Below, one piece after another: positions 34,934 through 46,540 of a DNA stretch of 64,000 bases. The position numbers and the translations under genes were made by a program. The stretch is taken from NCBI RefSeq assembly GCF_020360975.1, contig NW_025408675.1, forward strand, positions 1,550,001 through 1,614,000, given 5' to 3'. The notes beneath the pieces were generated by a model. The model saw nothing but the letters and a program-made list of their open reading frames with translations, was not told the origin of the DNA and did no database searches. Every line of letters begins with the position of its first letter. The first letter of the stretch is position 1. The stretch comes from Hirsutella rhossiliensis. Lineage: Eukaryota; Ascomycota; Sordariomycetes; Hypocreales; Ophiocordycipitaceae.

Positions 34934-34950
34934 GTTATGAGCCCGGGAGG
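34934..34950 (+). promoter_or_regulatory. Primer-binding site matching the initiator tRNA-Met anticodon region
   Basis: GTTATGAGCCCGGGAGG follows the 5' LTR directly. TTATGAGCCC is complementary to the GGGCTCATAA anticodon stem-loop of eukaryotic initiator tRNA-Met, not to a tRNA 3' end. Ty5 of yeast and copia of Drosophila prime from an internally cleaved initiator tRNA in this way. The other two copies keep the site in RIPed form. Confidence 0.75.
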
Positions 34951-35073
34951 AATAGAATTCCTATACCTTCCGGCTGCTGCAAAGGCACCTTTCTTGCATC
35001 CCTCGTGGCTTCCTTTACCCTCTTATTAGAAAAGCCGATTTATACCCGACTTTTCTGCCCCTCTTCCGCAACG

Positions 35074-36326
35074 ATGACGAAAACCGACTCTCTGCCGTCC
35101 CTACGGTCCGTAGGACGATTCTTGCAGAGCCCCAAGATTGGGATAAGTGGGTAAAGGAGCTACGGGCTCGTGTGGACAGAACAATCCACAATTTGGTCTT
35201 CTCTAACAAGCAGGACCCTCTCGAGCCCCCTCTTCGTCCTAGGGCAACGGAATTTGCAGAGGGAGCTTCCTTCTTCTCCGAGCTAACCTCTACACAACAG
35301 AGAGCTTTTTCTGCTGCCTTAGGTGACTACGAGAGTCACCGTAAGGAATACCTTTACGAGACGAAGTTGCTAACTGCTGCACGCACGGCGATAACGGAAT
35401 CCGTTAGTGCCGCAAAGCTAATTACTCTTCGAGAAGAAGAGACTCCTAGGCAGTGGCTTTTAAAGCTCGAGACCTCGACAGCTCCCTCGAGAGGGTATAT
35501 AACTGACCGTATTAGGAAGACCTATACGGCACACCTAGGAGCCTTTTCTGCTAGGAACCTGCTAGCTTCTTCGTGGCTAGCTAAGTGGGAAGAAATCCTC
35601 GAGGAAGCTAACCAATACTTCCTCACAGAAGCTCTTTCCGGCCAGTGGCTACGGGATATATCTCTGCTAATAAAGCCTATTAGTGACGGTTACTCGACTA
35701 TCTTTCGAGAAGCTAGCCGAGAACTAGACGAAGAGGCTGCTAGAGTACAACAGCAAGCAGTCTTATTCCTTCGTGGCCAGCACTCGACCCAGACGGCTCG
35801 ATCTGCTGCCCCTGCAGCTGCTGCAGCCCCTGTTGCTGCGGCTCCCGCTGCTGCAGCTGCGGCTATTGCTCCTTCGGCTCCTCCTCCCTCGAGAGCATCA
35901 ACACCGTCATCAACGGCTGCCCTAGGCCCGGCCCCGGCTCCGCCTCTTGCTCCGGGCCCGGCCCCGGTCCCGTTAGTCAGACCGGCCCGACTAGTCCCCC
36001 AATGGACCTTTTAGTCCGTTAGTCGAAAAATCAGGGAACTAGTCGAAATCGAACCTCTTCGTCAAAATCAGCAACAAGGGGTAAAAAGGGGGGGTTTTCA
36101 AGCAGACCTTCCGGATCGGGACGAGGATTCCTCGAAGAAACGAAAGACCAGACGAAACGGCTGCCTAGCCTGCAAATCCCTAGGCCATCGATTATCACAA
36201 TGCTGGCAGGTCTTCGAGGAAAACCGACCCGAAGGATTCAACCCTTCAAAGAGGCTACAAGAAACGATACAACAGTCTCTTAAGGAGGACCCTCGTTGCA
36301 GAAGGTTGCTAAGAAATAGCAACTAA
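35074..36326 (+). pseudogene. Copia C copy 2 gag (capsid and zinc knuckle), frameshift plus one stop
   Basis: The start ATG is likely at 35,074. Comparison with the copies at 47.9 kb and 24.6 kb shows one base missing between about 35,083 and 35,105, after which the frame of 35,172 carries the protein. It includes DWDKWVKELRARVDRTIHN, a helical capsid region to about 35,770, an Ala/Pro-rich linker (about 35,800-36,000), then an in-frame TAG at 36,012, and after it a CCHC knuckle, CLACKSLGHRLSQC (36,162-36,203), ending at TAA 36,324. Gag packages the RNA into virus-like particles. The pol frame lies at -1 relative to it. Confidence 0.85.
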
Positions 36327-39300
36327 CGCCGCTGCCCTTATTCGAGCCGCAAATTCGAGGAAAAATCGTTGGTATAGCAAATCCGGCATTCGTCTTCCCC
36401 ACGGATCAGCAAGACCAACCGTTAGGACCCTCCGACTATCCCCTACGAAAATCAGCTATCCTTGACTCCGGTGCTTCCCTCGACATCTGCAATACACTCT
36501 CACGATTCCGGTCCTTTAAGAAGGCACGGAGGGAATACCTTATTGCCGGGGAATCAACCGTACGGATAGAGGGATACGGAAGGGTAAATTTTACGATGAA
36601 ATTACCTAACGGATCTATACGAATTCTTCGACGAAAAAGGGTAGCTTTTTGCCCTCGATTTTCAACGAGCCTAATTTCCTTCCGCCTTCTTCGAAAGGAA
36701 GGAATCTTCTAGGATACGACGTCTGAGCCTACGAGGCTAGTCTAGAAGAATTAGACTATTAGGCTTATCGAGGAGAAATTCGGTCAATTTGTTCTCGAAT
36801 TCCGACCTATCCTTAGGAAGGAATCTCTCGAGAAGTCAGCTTTCCCTGCTAGGAGGGTAGGATCCAAGGACCCTCTTCCAGCAGCCCAAGGAGACGGCAT
36901 TCTTTAGCACGCACGACTTGGTCACCCGGGCCCCCTAGCTTTACATAAGCTAGGTCAACAACAAGGCATACGAATAAGGGGCCCAAAGACCGTCGAATGC
37001 GAACACTGCGGCCAAGGAAAGACCAGGAGACGAATTTCCAGACGAACGCCTTTACGGCCGGACTAGCCGTGTGAGGAAATTTGGGTCGATTGGACCGACG
37101 TCTCTAGGGATCAGGAAAGCTTCGTCAGGGTGATGTTTTTCACAGACGCTTTTTCAGGGATGGTTTTCCCCTATTTCTTACGGACCTACCTAAGCAAGCA
37201 CAACTGGTCTGTTCTCCGGGACTTCGTTAACTGGATGAAATCCCACTTTGGCTACGAGGTAAAGAAGATACGGTCTAACGGAGAGCTATTTACGAAGGAT
37301 ATCTTAAATTGGCTTCGAAAAAGGGGCATTTTACCCCTCCCGTTAGCACCAAATACCCAGGCCCAGAACGGAGGGGCAGAAAGATCAGGGGGTGCTGTGA
37401 TAGAAAGGGCCCGTACGATGAGACTTGCTGCAAGGCTTCCACACGACCTTTGGAGGGAAGTCGTTGAGACCGCCTGTTACCTACGGAACCGGACCCCGAG
37501 GGACCCTAAGGACCCTAGGGGACTAAACCAAGGAATAGACTGGAAATCCCCCCTCGAGCTCTTCACGAAGAAGAGGGCCTCGCTAGCCCACCTTCGTGCC
37601 TACGGCTGCAAGGCATACGCAATGACTGCCGATGCACAGCTAAAAAGGAAGAAGAAAAGAAAGCTTAATCCTAGAGCCTTTGTTGGTTACCTCGTTGGTT
37701 ATAATTCTACGAATATCTTCCGGATCTAGATTCCTCTTCTACGGAAGGTTATTTCGACTAGGGATGTGATTTTCGACGAATCTAGCTTCTTCGACGGAAA
37801 GAGGGATCAACAGCCCCTCTTACTCTCTCAACGTCAGCTAATTTAGAAGATCCAAATTCCCCCTTCCCAACAGTCTCAAGAAGAGGCCCTAGACGAGGAA
37901 ACAGAAGAAGAAACCGACGTCGAAGCAGTCGAGGATAACGCCGACTTCGAAGAAGAAGAAGAGGAAGCTATTAGATCAGATGATCTAGACGAAGAAGGAG
38001 ACTATAGGAAAGCGGTAGAGCTAGAATACGCCTACCTACCTACGCCTCCTCCTACGCAAGAAGAAGATCTAGAAGCAGCTTGTTTAGTCAGTCTTCCCGT
38101 CTCGGCCCCTAAGGGGGTGGGAAAGGCACCTCTCTCGAAGGATTACCCGGCTGCCTTTTTATCCCTGCTTCGAGAAGCAAAGGAAGGTATAGGGCCCGAT
38201 ACGGATACTAAAGAAGACTAACCTCTCCCCTATTTCGATCGTTTTTTCGACCGTTTTTTCGACTTCTACCCAACGCTAATAGAAGACGGTTCCCACGGAG
38301 CGTTTACAGCAGGCCGGCTCTTTAAGCCACAGCTATTAGCAAGGAAGGTATATAAAAGAGACCTCCCGGACCCACCAGCAAACCAGAAGCAGCTAGAAAG
38401 ACACCCCTTTAGAGACCAGTTTTTCCAGGCCCAGAAAGACCACCTAGCCTCACACGAAGAGATGGGGTCTTTCGAAGAGGTCCTTAAGGAAAAAGCAAGA
38501 GGAAAACAGGTCCTTGGCTGCAAGTGGGTCTTTATCTATAAGACTAATAAACACGGCTTCCTTCAAAAGTGCAAGGCCCGGCTAGTTGTCTGTGGGAATC
38601 AACAGGAAAAAGGGGATTTACCTACTAGGGCAACCACCCTAGCTGGGATGTCTTTTCGGACCCTTATAGCTATAGCAGCAGAATTCGACCTCGAGCTCGA
38701 TCAGATAGATGCAGTTAACGCCTTTGTTAACTGCCCACTCGAGGAAGAAGAAGTTGTCTATATGCGCCTTCCACCAGGCTTCCAATAGCCAGGAAAGGTT
38801 CTACGGCTTAGGAAAGCTCTATACGGACTACGAAGATCACCCCTTCTTTAGCAACAGCATTTAATAGGTTCCCTTGAAGCCCTAGGCTTCACGAAAGTCC
38901 CTTAGGAACCGTGTATAATGCAAAAGGGTAAAATCACGGTCTTCTTCTACGTCGACGACATTATCTGGGCCTACCCGAAAGAGGAAGAAGCTGCTGCTAG
39001 GGAGGCTATACGAGGCCTGCAACAAAGGTATAAGATGACCAGGCTAGGGGAGCCAAAGTGGTTCCTAGGGATACGAATCCTTAGGAATAGGTCCCAACGG
39101 ACAATCTGGCTTACCTAAGACGCCTATATCGATAAGGTCGCTTATAAATTCCTCCCTAATTCCCTCGATAAGAAGCTTCCCTCTACGCCTATGTCAGACG
39201 AAGAGCTTTTACCTGATCCGTCCTTTCAAGCCAGGGAGCAAGAGAAACACTAATATCAACAGAAGGTGGGCTCCCTGCTTTTTTCAGCTATTTCTACTAG

Positions 39301-39910
39301 ACCGGATATCTCTTTAACGGTCTCCCGGCTAGCTAGGCATAACCAGAATCCTAGCCCTAGGCATCAAGAAGCAGCAGACAGAGATATCCTTTATCTCTAT
39401 TCAACGAGATCACATGGTCTGCGCCTAGGAGGGCAGGGAAGGAAACAAGCTGCCGAAATCTTCCTTTGTTCGAGCGATTCGTCCTTTGCGGACAATTCCT
39501 TAGACAGAAAGAGCTCATAGGGGTACATCATGTCCCTTTTTGGAGGAACCATTGCTTAGAGAGCTTCGAAACAAGCTACCGTCACTACATCAAGCACGGA
39601 GGCAGAGCTACTAGCTCTTTCAGAAGCGTCAAAAGAAGCGATTTTCCTTAGCCGGCTACTAATATCGTTACGACTGCAAATTCCGTCCCCGTTAGCTATA
39701 GAATGCGATAACACGCAGACTATACGAATTCTTACGGAGGAAAACAGCAAGCTGTCGACCCGGCTACGGCATATCGATATCCACCAGCATTGGTTACGCC
39801 AAGAGGTCTAAAGGGGACTTATTTCCGTCCGTTGGGTTCCAACGGCATCGATGAAAGCCGACGGTCTTACGAAGCCCCTGCCGAAGCAGAAGCTAGCTGT
39901 CTTTTTATAG
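36320..39910 (+). pseudogene. Copia C copy 2 pol: protease, integrase, RT, RNase H; single frame broken by TAG stops
   Basis: All domains lie in one frame. Protease: ILDSGASLDI (about 36,458). Integrase zinc finger: HARLGH (36,908) and CEHCGQGK (about 37,000). Integrase core: WVDWTD, FFTDAFSG, then IRSNGELF where the second catalytic Asp is expected (codon AAC at 37,277, one G-to-A from GAC), and NGGAERSG for the Glu. An acidic spacer follows (37,860-38,050). RT: CKWVFIYKTN, KARLVVCGNQ and the catalytic YVDD at 38,948. RNase H: SDSSFADN (about 39,473), EAELLALSEA (about 39,599) and ECDNTQTIRIL, closing with KADGLTKPLPKQK. Stops such as TAG after PPGFQ (38,786) are single transitions from CAG or TGG. 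Not functional, but close to an intact ancestor. Confidence 0.92.
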
Positions 39911-40304
39911 CAAATTGGGCTAGAAGACGTTCGAGAGAAGCTGTCCTTAGAAGCCCGCCTTGAGAGTCTACGAGAGGAGCTAATGGCACGCAGGAGGAAG
40001 GAGACGTCTGCAGCCGAAGAGAGGAATTAGGACTTGTCCTAGAGGAGGGCCCCTAGCTTGATTGGGACTAGTTCTTCTTAAAGGCCCCTTTTAGGACTTG
40101 TCCTTAGAGAAGCCCCCCTTTCTTGCAGGACTTGATTTCCTCCTTAAGGCCCCTTTTCCTAAAGTAGGTCTAAAAGAGCCCGGGGCCAAAACCCGGATTT
40201 CTCGAGTAGGGGATAAGTGTAGACTGAGACCTCCTCTATACGCTCACCGGCCTAGGTATTTAGCTTTACCCTTTCTATAAGGGCAGGCTATAGCTAAGGG
40301 GGTG
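39911..40304 (+). other. Copia C copy 2 3' untranslated region with short repeats and polypurine tract
   Basis: It carries GGACTTGTCCT motifs (about 40,032 and 40,095) and near-repeats of AAGGCCCCTTTT (about 40,081 and 40,147). GCTAAGGGGGTG directly before the 3' LTR is the likely polypurine tract for plus-strand priming. Confidence 0.7.
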
Positions 40305-40779
40305 TGTCGCGAAGCGTGGCCTGATTTCGCAGTTCTCGGAGATATCCCTTGGCACGAGGGACCTAGGAAGCTGAAAAACAGGTTTTGAGGAAGGAGCTGA
40401 AAGGAGGTGCAGAGAGGAGGGTGGGGGCAAGAGGGGAAGCAGAAGTGGCGATGGCTTCCTATAGAGGTGGCGAGAGATAAGACGGATGTGCCGGCAACGG
40501 CTGGAAAGGAGGGGAAAAACCGGCAAAAGCTCGGTAGTCGAAAGGACATTAGTGGCTTCTTTAAGCAGGATCTTCTTTGTTAATTAAGATGCTAGAAGGG
40601 TATAAAGAGGGGCGTTGGATAGAGGAAAGAAAGACAATCAAGGCAATACAACAATCACTCCCATGCCGCAATTGCTGCTCCCGCAAGAATCAAATCCCTC
40701 TGCCCTGCCTATCTGACCCCTTACTTCCAATTTCACCTTCGTGCATTTTCATGCACTTCTCGCATCTCTCTTCGCGAGA
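40305..40779 (+). repeat. Copia C copy 2, 3' LTR (475 bp)
   Basis: Partner of 34,465-34,933. It keeps G where the 5' LTR has A at several places (for example GGCGTTGGATAG against GGCGTTAGATAG), so the 5' LTR took slightly more RIP. Confidence 0.95.
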
Positions 40780-40784
40780 ATAAT

Positions 40785-43700
40785 AGCGCTTAATCCTAAG
40801 CTAATCCCGCTACTAGATAAAGATAAGGATAAAGGGATTTTATAGGAAGAATAAGCTAAAATCCTACTAACTCTCTATTAGTTTAAAGATACCTTCTTAG
40901 CTAATAAATCCGACTTACTACTAGCTAGAAAAGGAACGGATTACTTAATTAATTTAATCCTTAATACGGAACCCTTTTATAGACCGATTTACCCTTTATC
41001 GTAAAGGGAACTCTAAGTATTACGCGACTAGATCTAAGACGTAATAAAAAGGAAAATAATCTAGGAGTTAAAGAGCCTAGCTAGGGCGCCTATCCTTTTT
41101 ATTCTAAAAAAGGATAGCACCTTACGGCTATATATAAACTACCGAGGACTTAACTAGGTTATATAAAAGAATCGGTACCCTTTACCGTTTATTTCGGAGA
41201 TTATTAACCGCTATTAAGGAGCTAAGTATTTTTCTAAGATTAATATATAGAATGCGTATTAACGTATTTAAATTTAAGAAGGAGATAAATAAAAGACCGC
41301 TTTCCGAATATATTATAGATATTTCGAATACTTAGTAATGCCCTTTAGACTTACTAACGTACTAGCTATATTTTAGAGCTATATTTATTAAGCGCTTAAG
41401 GGGCTTATAGATATAATCTATATAGTCTACCTCAACGATATCCTTATATACTTTAAAATAAGAGAAGAATATATTAAATACTTAGAATAAGTAATAAAAA
41501 GGTTAAAGGCTATAAAGCTCTATATAAAACTATTAAAGTATATCTTCTATTAATAGTTAGTTAAGTTCCTTAGGTTTATTTTATCTATCGATAGGGTATC
41601 GATAGACCCTTAACGGGTAGAGGTAATAGCTTAATAGCCTAAACCTATAACCTACTATAATATTTAGGTTTTCCTTAGGTTCTATAATTTTTACCGACGA
41701 TTTATATATAGGTACTTAGGAGTTATAGCGCCCCTAACTATATTACTAAAGGGGAGTAAGAATAGGAAGAAGCTAGGGAGTATAGAGCTAAACCTTACTA
41801 AAAAGGCAGCGTTTTAGGCTCTTAAGGATGCTTTTTAAGGAGCCCTACTCCTCCGATATTACGATCTAGAAAGACGTATTTATATCGAAATAGATATATT
41901 ATAATTCGCGATAGTAAGGATTATCTCTTAACCTAATAATAAAGGACGTTACTATCTAATCGTATTTTAGTTAAGGAAGTTTACTAGAGCTAAACTTAAT
42001 TATAGTATTCTAGACTAAGAACTATTCGCTATCGTTAAGTTATTTAAATACTAGCGATATTATATTAAAGGGGCAGCGTATAAAGTAAAGGTATTATCGG
42101 ACTACTATAGCCTCTAAACGTTTATATACTAGACCTCCCTAAATAGGAGGTAAGTAAAATAGTATATATATTTAGTACTATTTAACTTTACGATTAAGTA
42201 TTATATAGGTAAATTAAACCTAGTAGACGCGCTATCGAGAATGCCTAGATATAAGGGCGAGAAGCCCTTATTTATAGAACTATTACTAGAGCTATAAGCG
42301 AAGCTAGCTACTATTAACACCGTATCTATATAAAGAAATAATAAGGCGTTTTTATAAGTAAAGAGATACTTAACCTTAAGTTAATATAAGCGTAGTAAAG
42401 TGCCTTTATATAAGGAAAATATATAAGCTTATCTATAGCGAAACTATAATAATTCGGGCGTAAGACTTAAACGATTAGCCGATTAAGCTAAAGAAAGAGC
42501 TAGTTATAAATAGCTACTCTTAAGGAAGACCGCTAAAGAAGCGGCCTACTATATAAAGGTTTATATAGTAGAAGTTCTAGAACCGTTACTAGAGTTACTA
42601 AAACGTACTTAGTTAGTTACCGTAGCGATTAATAGGCTAAAAAAGACTAAAGACTTCTTAAAAGGAAAGGGTTTCTAGTTAGTACGCTTAGATAGACTAC
42701 TACTATAAAAGGGTTATATCGTAGTGCCTTTAAAGGCAGCCTTATAGTAAGAGCTAATATAGCTCTTCTATAACGATCCGTTAGTAGGATACTTTAGCTC
42801 TTAATATACTAGCGAACTACTAATAAGGAACTTTTACTAAGATAGAATAATAAAAGATATAAATAAATACGTTTAGTTATACTTAGTATATTAAGGTATA
42901 GTATCTAAGAGGCATCGCCCTTATAGTACTATATAATCGTTACTATATCCTATATAACTATAGGAAGAATTATTAATAGACTTTACTATAGGTCTACCTA
43001 AAGTATAGTATAATAAATAAGACGTTAATACGATCTTAGTAATTATAGACCGATATACTAAGTATTACCTCTTCTTTCCTATCTCTAAGATAATAATAGC
43101 CCTAGAGCTAGTAGAATTATTCTATTACTAAGTTAAATTAGTATATAAACCTCCGAAAGGCATTATCTTAGATAAAGGGTCCCTATTTATAAGTAAGTTT
43201 TAGTTAGATCTTTATTTTATCTTATAAGTAAAACATAGGCTATCGACGGTATTTTACCTATAAACTAATAGGTAAATAAAATAAATAAACTAAGCTATAT
43301 AGTACTACTTAAGATACTTTACTAACTTAGAATAAACTAACTAAGCGTTACTCCTATATATTGCTTAATTTATATATAATAATATAAAGAACGCGATAAC
43401 TAGGTTATTACTTAACGAAGCGTTAATAGGTTACTAACTAAACTTCTATATTAATACTAAGGACGATATTATTTAAAGGGGGGTACCTAAAGTAAGAGTA
43501 AGAGTTACTAGGCTATAAGAGCTATAAAAGAAGCTTAAGGAATACTAAGAAAAGGCTATTAAATCGTAAGTAAAATACTACGATTTAAGGTACTAACCGC
43601 TTATACTAAAAGTAAGAGACCTTATAGTATTATCGATAAAGAACTTACGCCTTAAGGACGAAAAAAGAAAACTCTTACCTAAGTATATTAGACCGTTTTA

Positions 43701-44060
43701 GGTCTTATAAGCTATTAGAAAGTAAGTATATCGTCTTATACTCCCTAAGAAGTACTTATGCCTTTATAACGTTTTCTATATTAGTCTCTTAAAGCTATAG
43801 AAGGAGCGTAAAGGCACCTATAAAGATAGTAAAACCCTATTAATACTAGACTTAGAGGACGATAAAGGTAAATAGGAAGTCTAAGAGATTAAAGACCGAA
43901 AGAGATTTAAAGGTAATACCTTTTTCCTTATTAAATAGAAAGGATAGCTAGCTAAGTATAACTAATAAGTCGAGGCTAAAGATATAGTAAATAGCTAAGA
44001 CCTTATTAAAGAATATACTACTTACTTAACTAGGAAAAAGAGGCGTAAGACTAAGTAAGG
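40785..44060 (+). pseudogene. Gypsy E pol (RT, RNase H, integrase) with C-terminal chromodomain, RIPed
   Basis: It resumes the element after the Copia. RT at about 41,120-41,480: RYPLPFISEII, FSKINIQNAY, DEQKTAF-like and VMPFRLTNVLAIF, with the catalytic box reading YLNDILIYF (ancestral YLDDIL). RNase H at about 41,820-42,250 (ends KLNLVDALSRMP). Integrase zinc-binding region near 42,740-42,950; core at 42,960-43,450, with LLIDFTIGLPK, IIDRYTKYYL and LDKGSLF for the second Asp. A GKLNL-type linker is followed by a chromodomain at about 43,860-44,040 (EVQEIKDRKRFKGN...FLIKQKGQLAKYN, where KWKGW is ancestral). TAA/TAG stops throughout. Presence of the chromodomain places it in the chromovirus lineage. 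Confidence 0.85.
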
Positions 44061-44337
44061 TAGGGAAACCTACTAGCGTAGGGAGACGCTATTAAATTAG
44101 TAACGAATCCCTATTAAATCGCTACTAACTTATTAACGTATTAGTACGCCCGAATATCTTATAACTATATATAAAATAGTAAAATAAGAGAATAAGGGAA
44201 AACTATCTATACTACCTATTAAATATTATTAAGGAAAATAAAACTAAACTATAACTCTATTAAGACCCTAATAATAAAGGAAAGAAGGATAGTTATAACT
44301 AAATAAAAGAAAGATAAGACCTATCTATTACTTCCGA
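44061..44337. other. RIPed spacer between Gypsy E pol and the antisense frame
   Basis: Nothing recognisable beyond the end of the pol frame; purine-rich patches only. Confidence 0.4.
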
Positions 44338-45903
44338 CTACCCCTCTTCTTTACCGGCGTAGCGGGGATTAACTAAGGCGCCCCTTCCGCTATACTAAAT
44401 ACCTTTAGAAATACTAAAACTACCCTATCCTCCGCTCTTTCCTTATCCTCCGCGTCGAGACCTATCTCTATTAGTACGGCACTTACCTTAGCCTTAGTAA
44501 ATAGTAAGGCGTACTACTAAGAAGTATAGCCTATATCGCTGTCGATAAGGTAGAGTTTTAACTAGGATTCCTAGGCCTAGTACTCTAGGCTTATATAAGC
44601 GATATCGAATAAGGGCGTAGGGTTAAGGTAAATAATAAGCTCGCGGCGCTTATTAATTAGTATATAGTAGTCGGCACGCTCGACCTAGTATATCGTTAGG
44701 CGGTCGCTAATAAAAGGGTCGGATAAAACTTATAATAGTAGACTTTTATATACCTATAGTCCTAAAGGACTTATAATAGGCCGTCTTAGTAGCGTTAAAA
44801 GCATTAGCTAAATACTATATTATAATAGTAAGATAGCGCTAATTAGCCTCCTTAAAAATAAGTATACCTACGTTTAAGCTATCGTCCTTAGTATCCTCGT
44901 TATTAGTCTTTAGCTTATTAAGCTTACGTAGGTGCTTAACGATAGCGATTATATCGGCCTAGTTACTAGATATAAGAGTAGCGGCCTTAAGAAAGATTAG
45001 CTTATTAATTATAATATTTAAAGTTAAGGGGAAACTTACCTAGTTATAGGTCGCGGTACGTCTATAATACTACTTATAGCGCGTCGAGGAAACCCCTAAG
45101 AAAATATAGCTAATTAAGAGCACCTTAATAGGTTTAAGCTTAGTCGTACTATACTCCTTAACGACTATCCTAAAATAATATATATACTAGAGCTTATAAG
45201 GGATAACCCTATAGGCCTTAACTAGGCGGGCTTTAGCCTTAGATTAGGTGCGCTTTTTTATAGGAGCGCGACCGCCTTATACCGCCGCTTAGGTGCCCTT
45301 ATCTTTAGCACCGCCGTTCTTAGGTTTATTAGTAGGAGGAGTTAGATTACGGCCGTTTTTATTATTACCGTTATCGTTATCTTAGCCCTTATTTAGCTAG
45401 GTATTAGGATCGTTTTAGCCCTCGTTCGGCTAGGCCTCGTTATTAATATTAGCTTACTTATTTTAAGGAGCGGCCTAGGCGACGACCTCTTATTAGCTAG
45501 AGCCGCCCTATTAAGACGGAGTAGCTAGGTTATCGGCACTTACCTAGGAGCGCCTAGGCACGATCTCCTCGCTAGTATTAATATCGCTAATAGGGGTAAT
45601 AGACTTATAAGTTTCCTAGCCTATAAAGGTAGGCTTATTAGTAGTTAGAGTTAGGGTATTTAGCGGGGTAATAGGGGCACGACCCTCGCTAACGTTAGGT
45701 CCTAGACTAAAAGTCTCTTAGGACTAGGATTCCCTTATACCTTTCTTAGCTTTCTTTGCTAATAGGGAACTAGCGTCGCTATAAAACTTCTAGGCCGATC
45801 GCTTACGCTTTAAGGGCGAACCCGCCGCTACCTACTCCTATATATAGTATAGGAAATCAGCGTTATAGTTCTTAATCTTCTTTAGCGTAAAAGGTATTAT
45901 CGT
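44338..45903 (-). pseudogene. Antisense reading frame between Gypsy E chromodomain and 3' LTR; function unknown
   Basis: On the minus strand, codons starting at 45,900 can be followed for about 520 codons to a stop at 44,338, with scattered TAA/TAG. The reading starts near an ATA-ATA that may be a RIPed ATG: PFTLKKIKNYNADFLYYI. Then come a Ser-rich basic segment (AAGSPLKRKRSA), a long Asn/Gln/Gly-rich disordered stretch (about 45,290-45,500, for example NDNGNNKNGRNLTPP), a basic patch (APIKKRT), a more ordered helical part (AYRVIPYKL, YYFRIVVKEYSTTKLKP) and a Gly/Ser-rich tail. Local stop density is not clearly better than in one alternative minus frame, so the frame is judged from composition. 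No family recognised. Two kilobases of extra sequence here are not needed by a standard chromovirus. Confidence 0.45.
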
Positions 45904-46278
45904 TAATAAATCGTCGATAAAAAGTAATAAAAAAGGGTATAAGGGATTAATAAAAAAAGGCGTAAAACTTTATAGTAATCGTAAGCGGAAGAGTTAAAGA
46001 AGAAAAGAAAATAGAAGAAGTAAGAGATATATATATATACTCTTTATATTATAGTTACGCGGCTAATATATAGGCGATACTATAACGGTTGCTTGGCGGT
46101 AACCGCTAGTATAATAACTATTAACGTTATAGAGCGTAAACTAACGTATACTTATATAGGCGTATACGCGTAATATATAACCGAAACTACCTCTCTTCTT
46201 AACTAAATATATATAGCGTAGTAAAAGTAATATATATTAAAGATATAGCTAAGATATCTATATAGGAGGGGAGATAAT

Positions 46279-46535
46279 TATAAGAGCGCTACTAAGAGTT
46301 ATAGGCTAATAAAGTACTTAGGTATATAGTACTAATATATCGGTAGGATATTAGTAGGGAATCGTGCCTACCCCGCTTATATATTATAGACTACTTACTA
46401 CTCCGACTAAAAAGGAGAAATCCCTCTTCTTATAAGCTTTAGTCTTATAATAAGGAGAATATAATATATATAGCGTAGTACCTCTAGCTATCTTTACTAC
46501 CTAACTAATCGTACTATAATATATATTCCCTTATA
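46279..46535 (+). repeat. Gypsy E 3' LTR (257 bp)
   Basis: Exactly as long as the 5' LTR, with many more C-to-T and G-to-A changes. Confidence 0.93.
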
Positions 46536-46540
46536 ATATC

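Larger units (their letters stand above)
34465..40779 (+). mobile_element. Copia family C, copy 2: full-length, young, only lightly RIPed
   Basis: A 6,315-bp Ty1/Copia element with LTRs 34,465-34,933 and 40,305-40,779 and the perfect duplication ATAAT (34,460-34,464 and 40,780-40,784). The ends are TGTCGCGAAG and CTTCGCGAGA, near-perfect terminal inverted repeats. Unlike everything around it, it keeps CpA/TpG and normal GC. The two LTRs differ at few sites, several of them G-to-A. It inserted into Gypsy E after that element was already degraded, so it is the most recent arrival in the window. Several in-frame TAG codons and a gag frameshift make it non-functional as it stands. Confidence 0.95.
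32407..46535 (+). mobile_element. Gypsy family E (chromovirus), complete, with nested Copia C
   Basis: A complete Ty3/Gypsy element. Both LTRs are 257 bp (32,407-32,663 and 46,279-46,535), starting TATGAGAGCG or TATAAGAGCG and ending TTCCCTTATA. The duplication ATATC is perfect (32,402-32,406 and 46,536-46,540). Without the nested Copia (34,465-40,779 plus one ATAAT) it is about 7.8 kb. Order: LTR, gag, protease, [Copia], RT, RNase H, integrase, chromodomain, long 3' region with an antisense frame, LTR. RIPed throughout and dead. It landed a few hundred bases from the island's right border. Confidence 0.93.

Noticed and set aside
34900..35154. Plus-strand frame of 84 codons at the Copia 5' LTR end
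   Set aside because: It spans the LTR end and primer site and then the first gag codons before the one-base deletion; only its tail is real gag.
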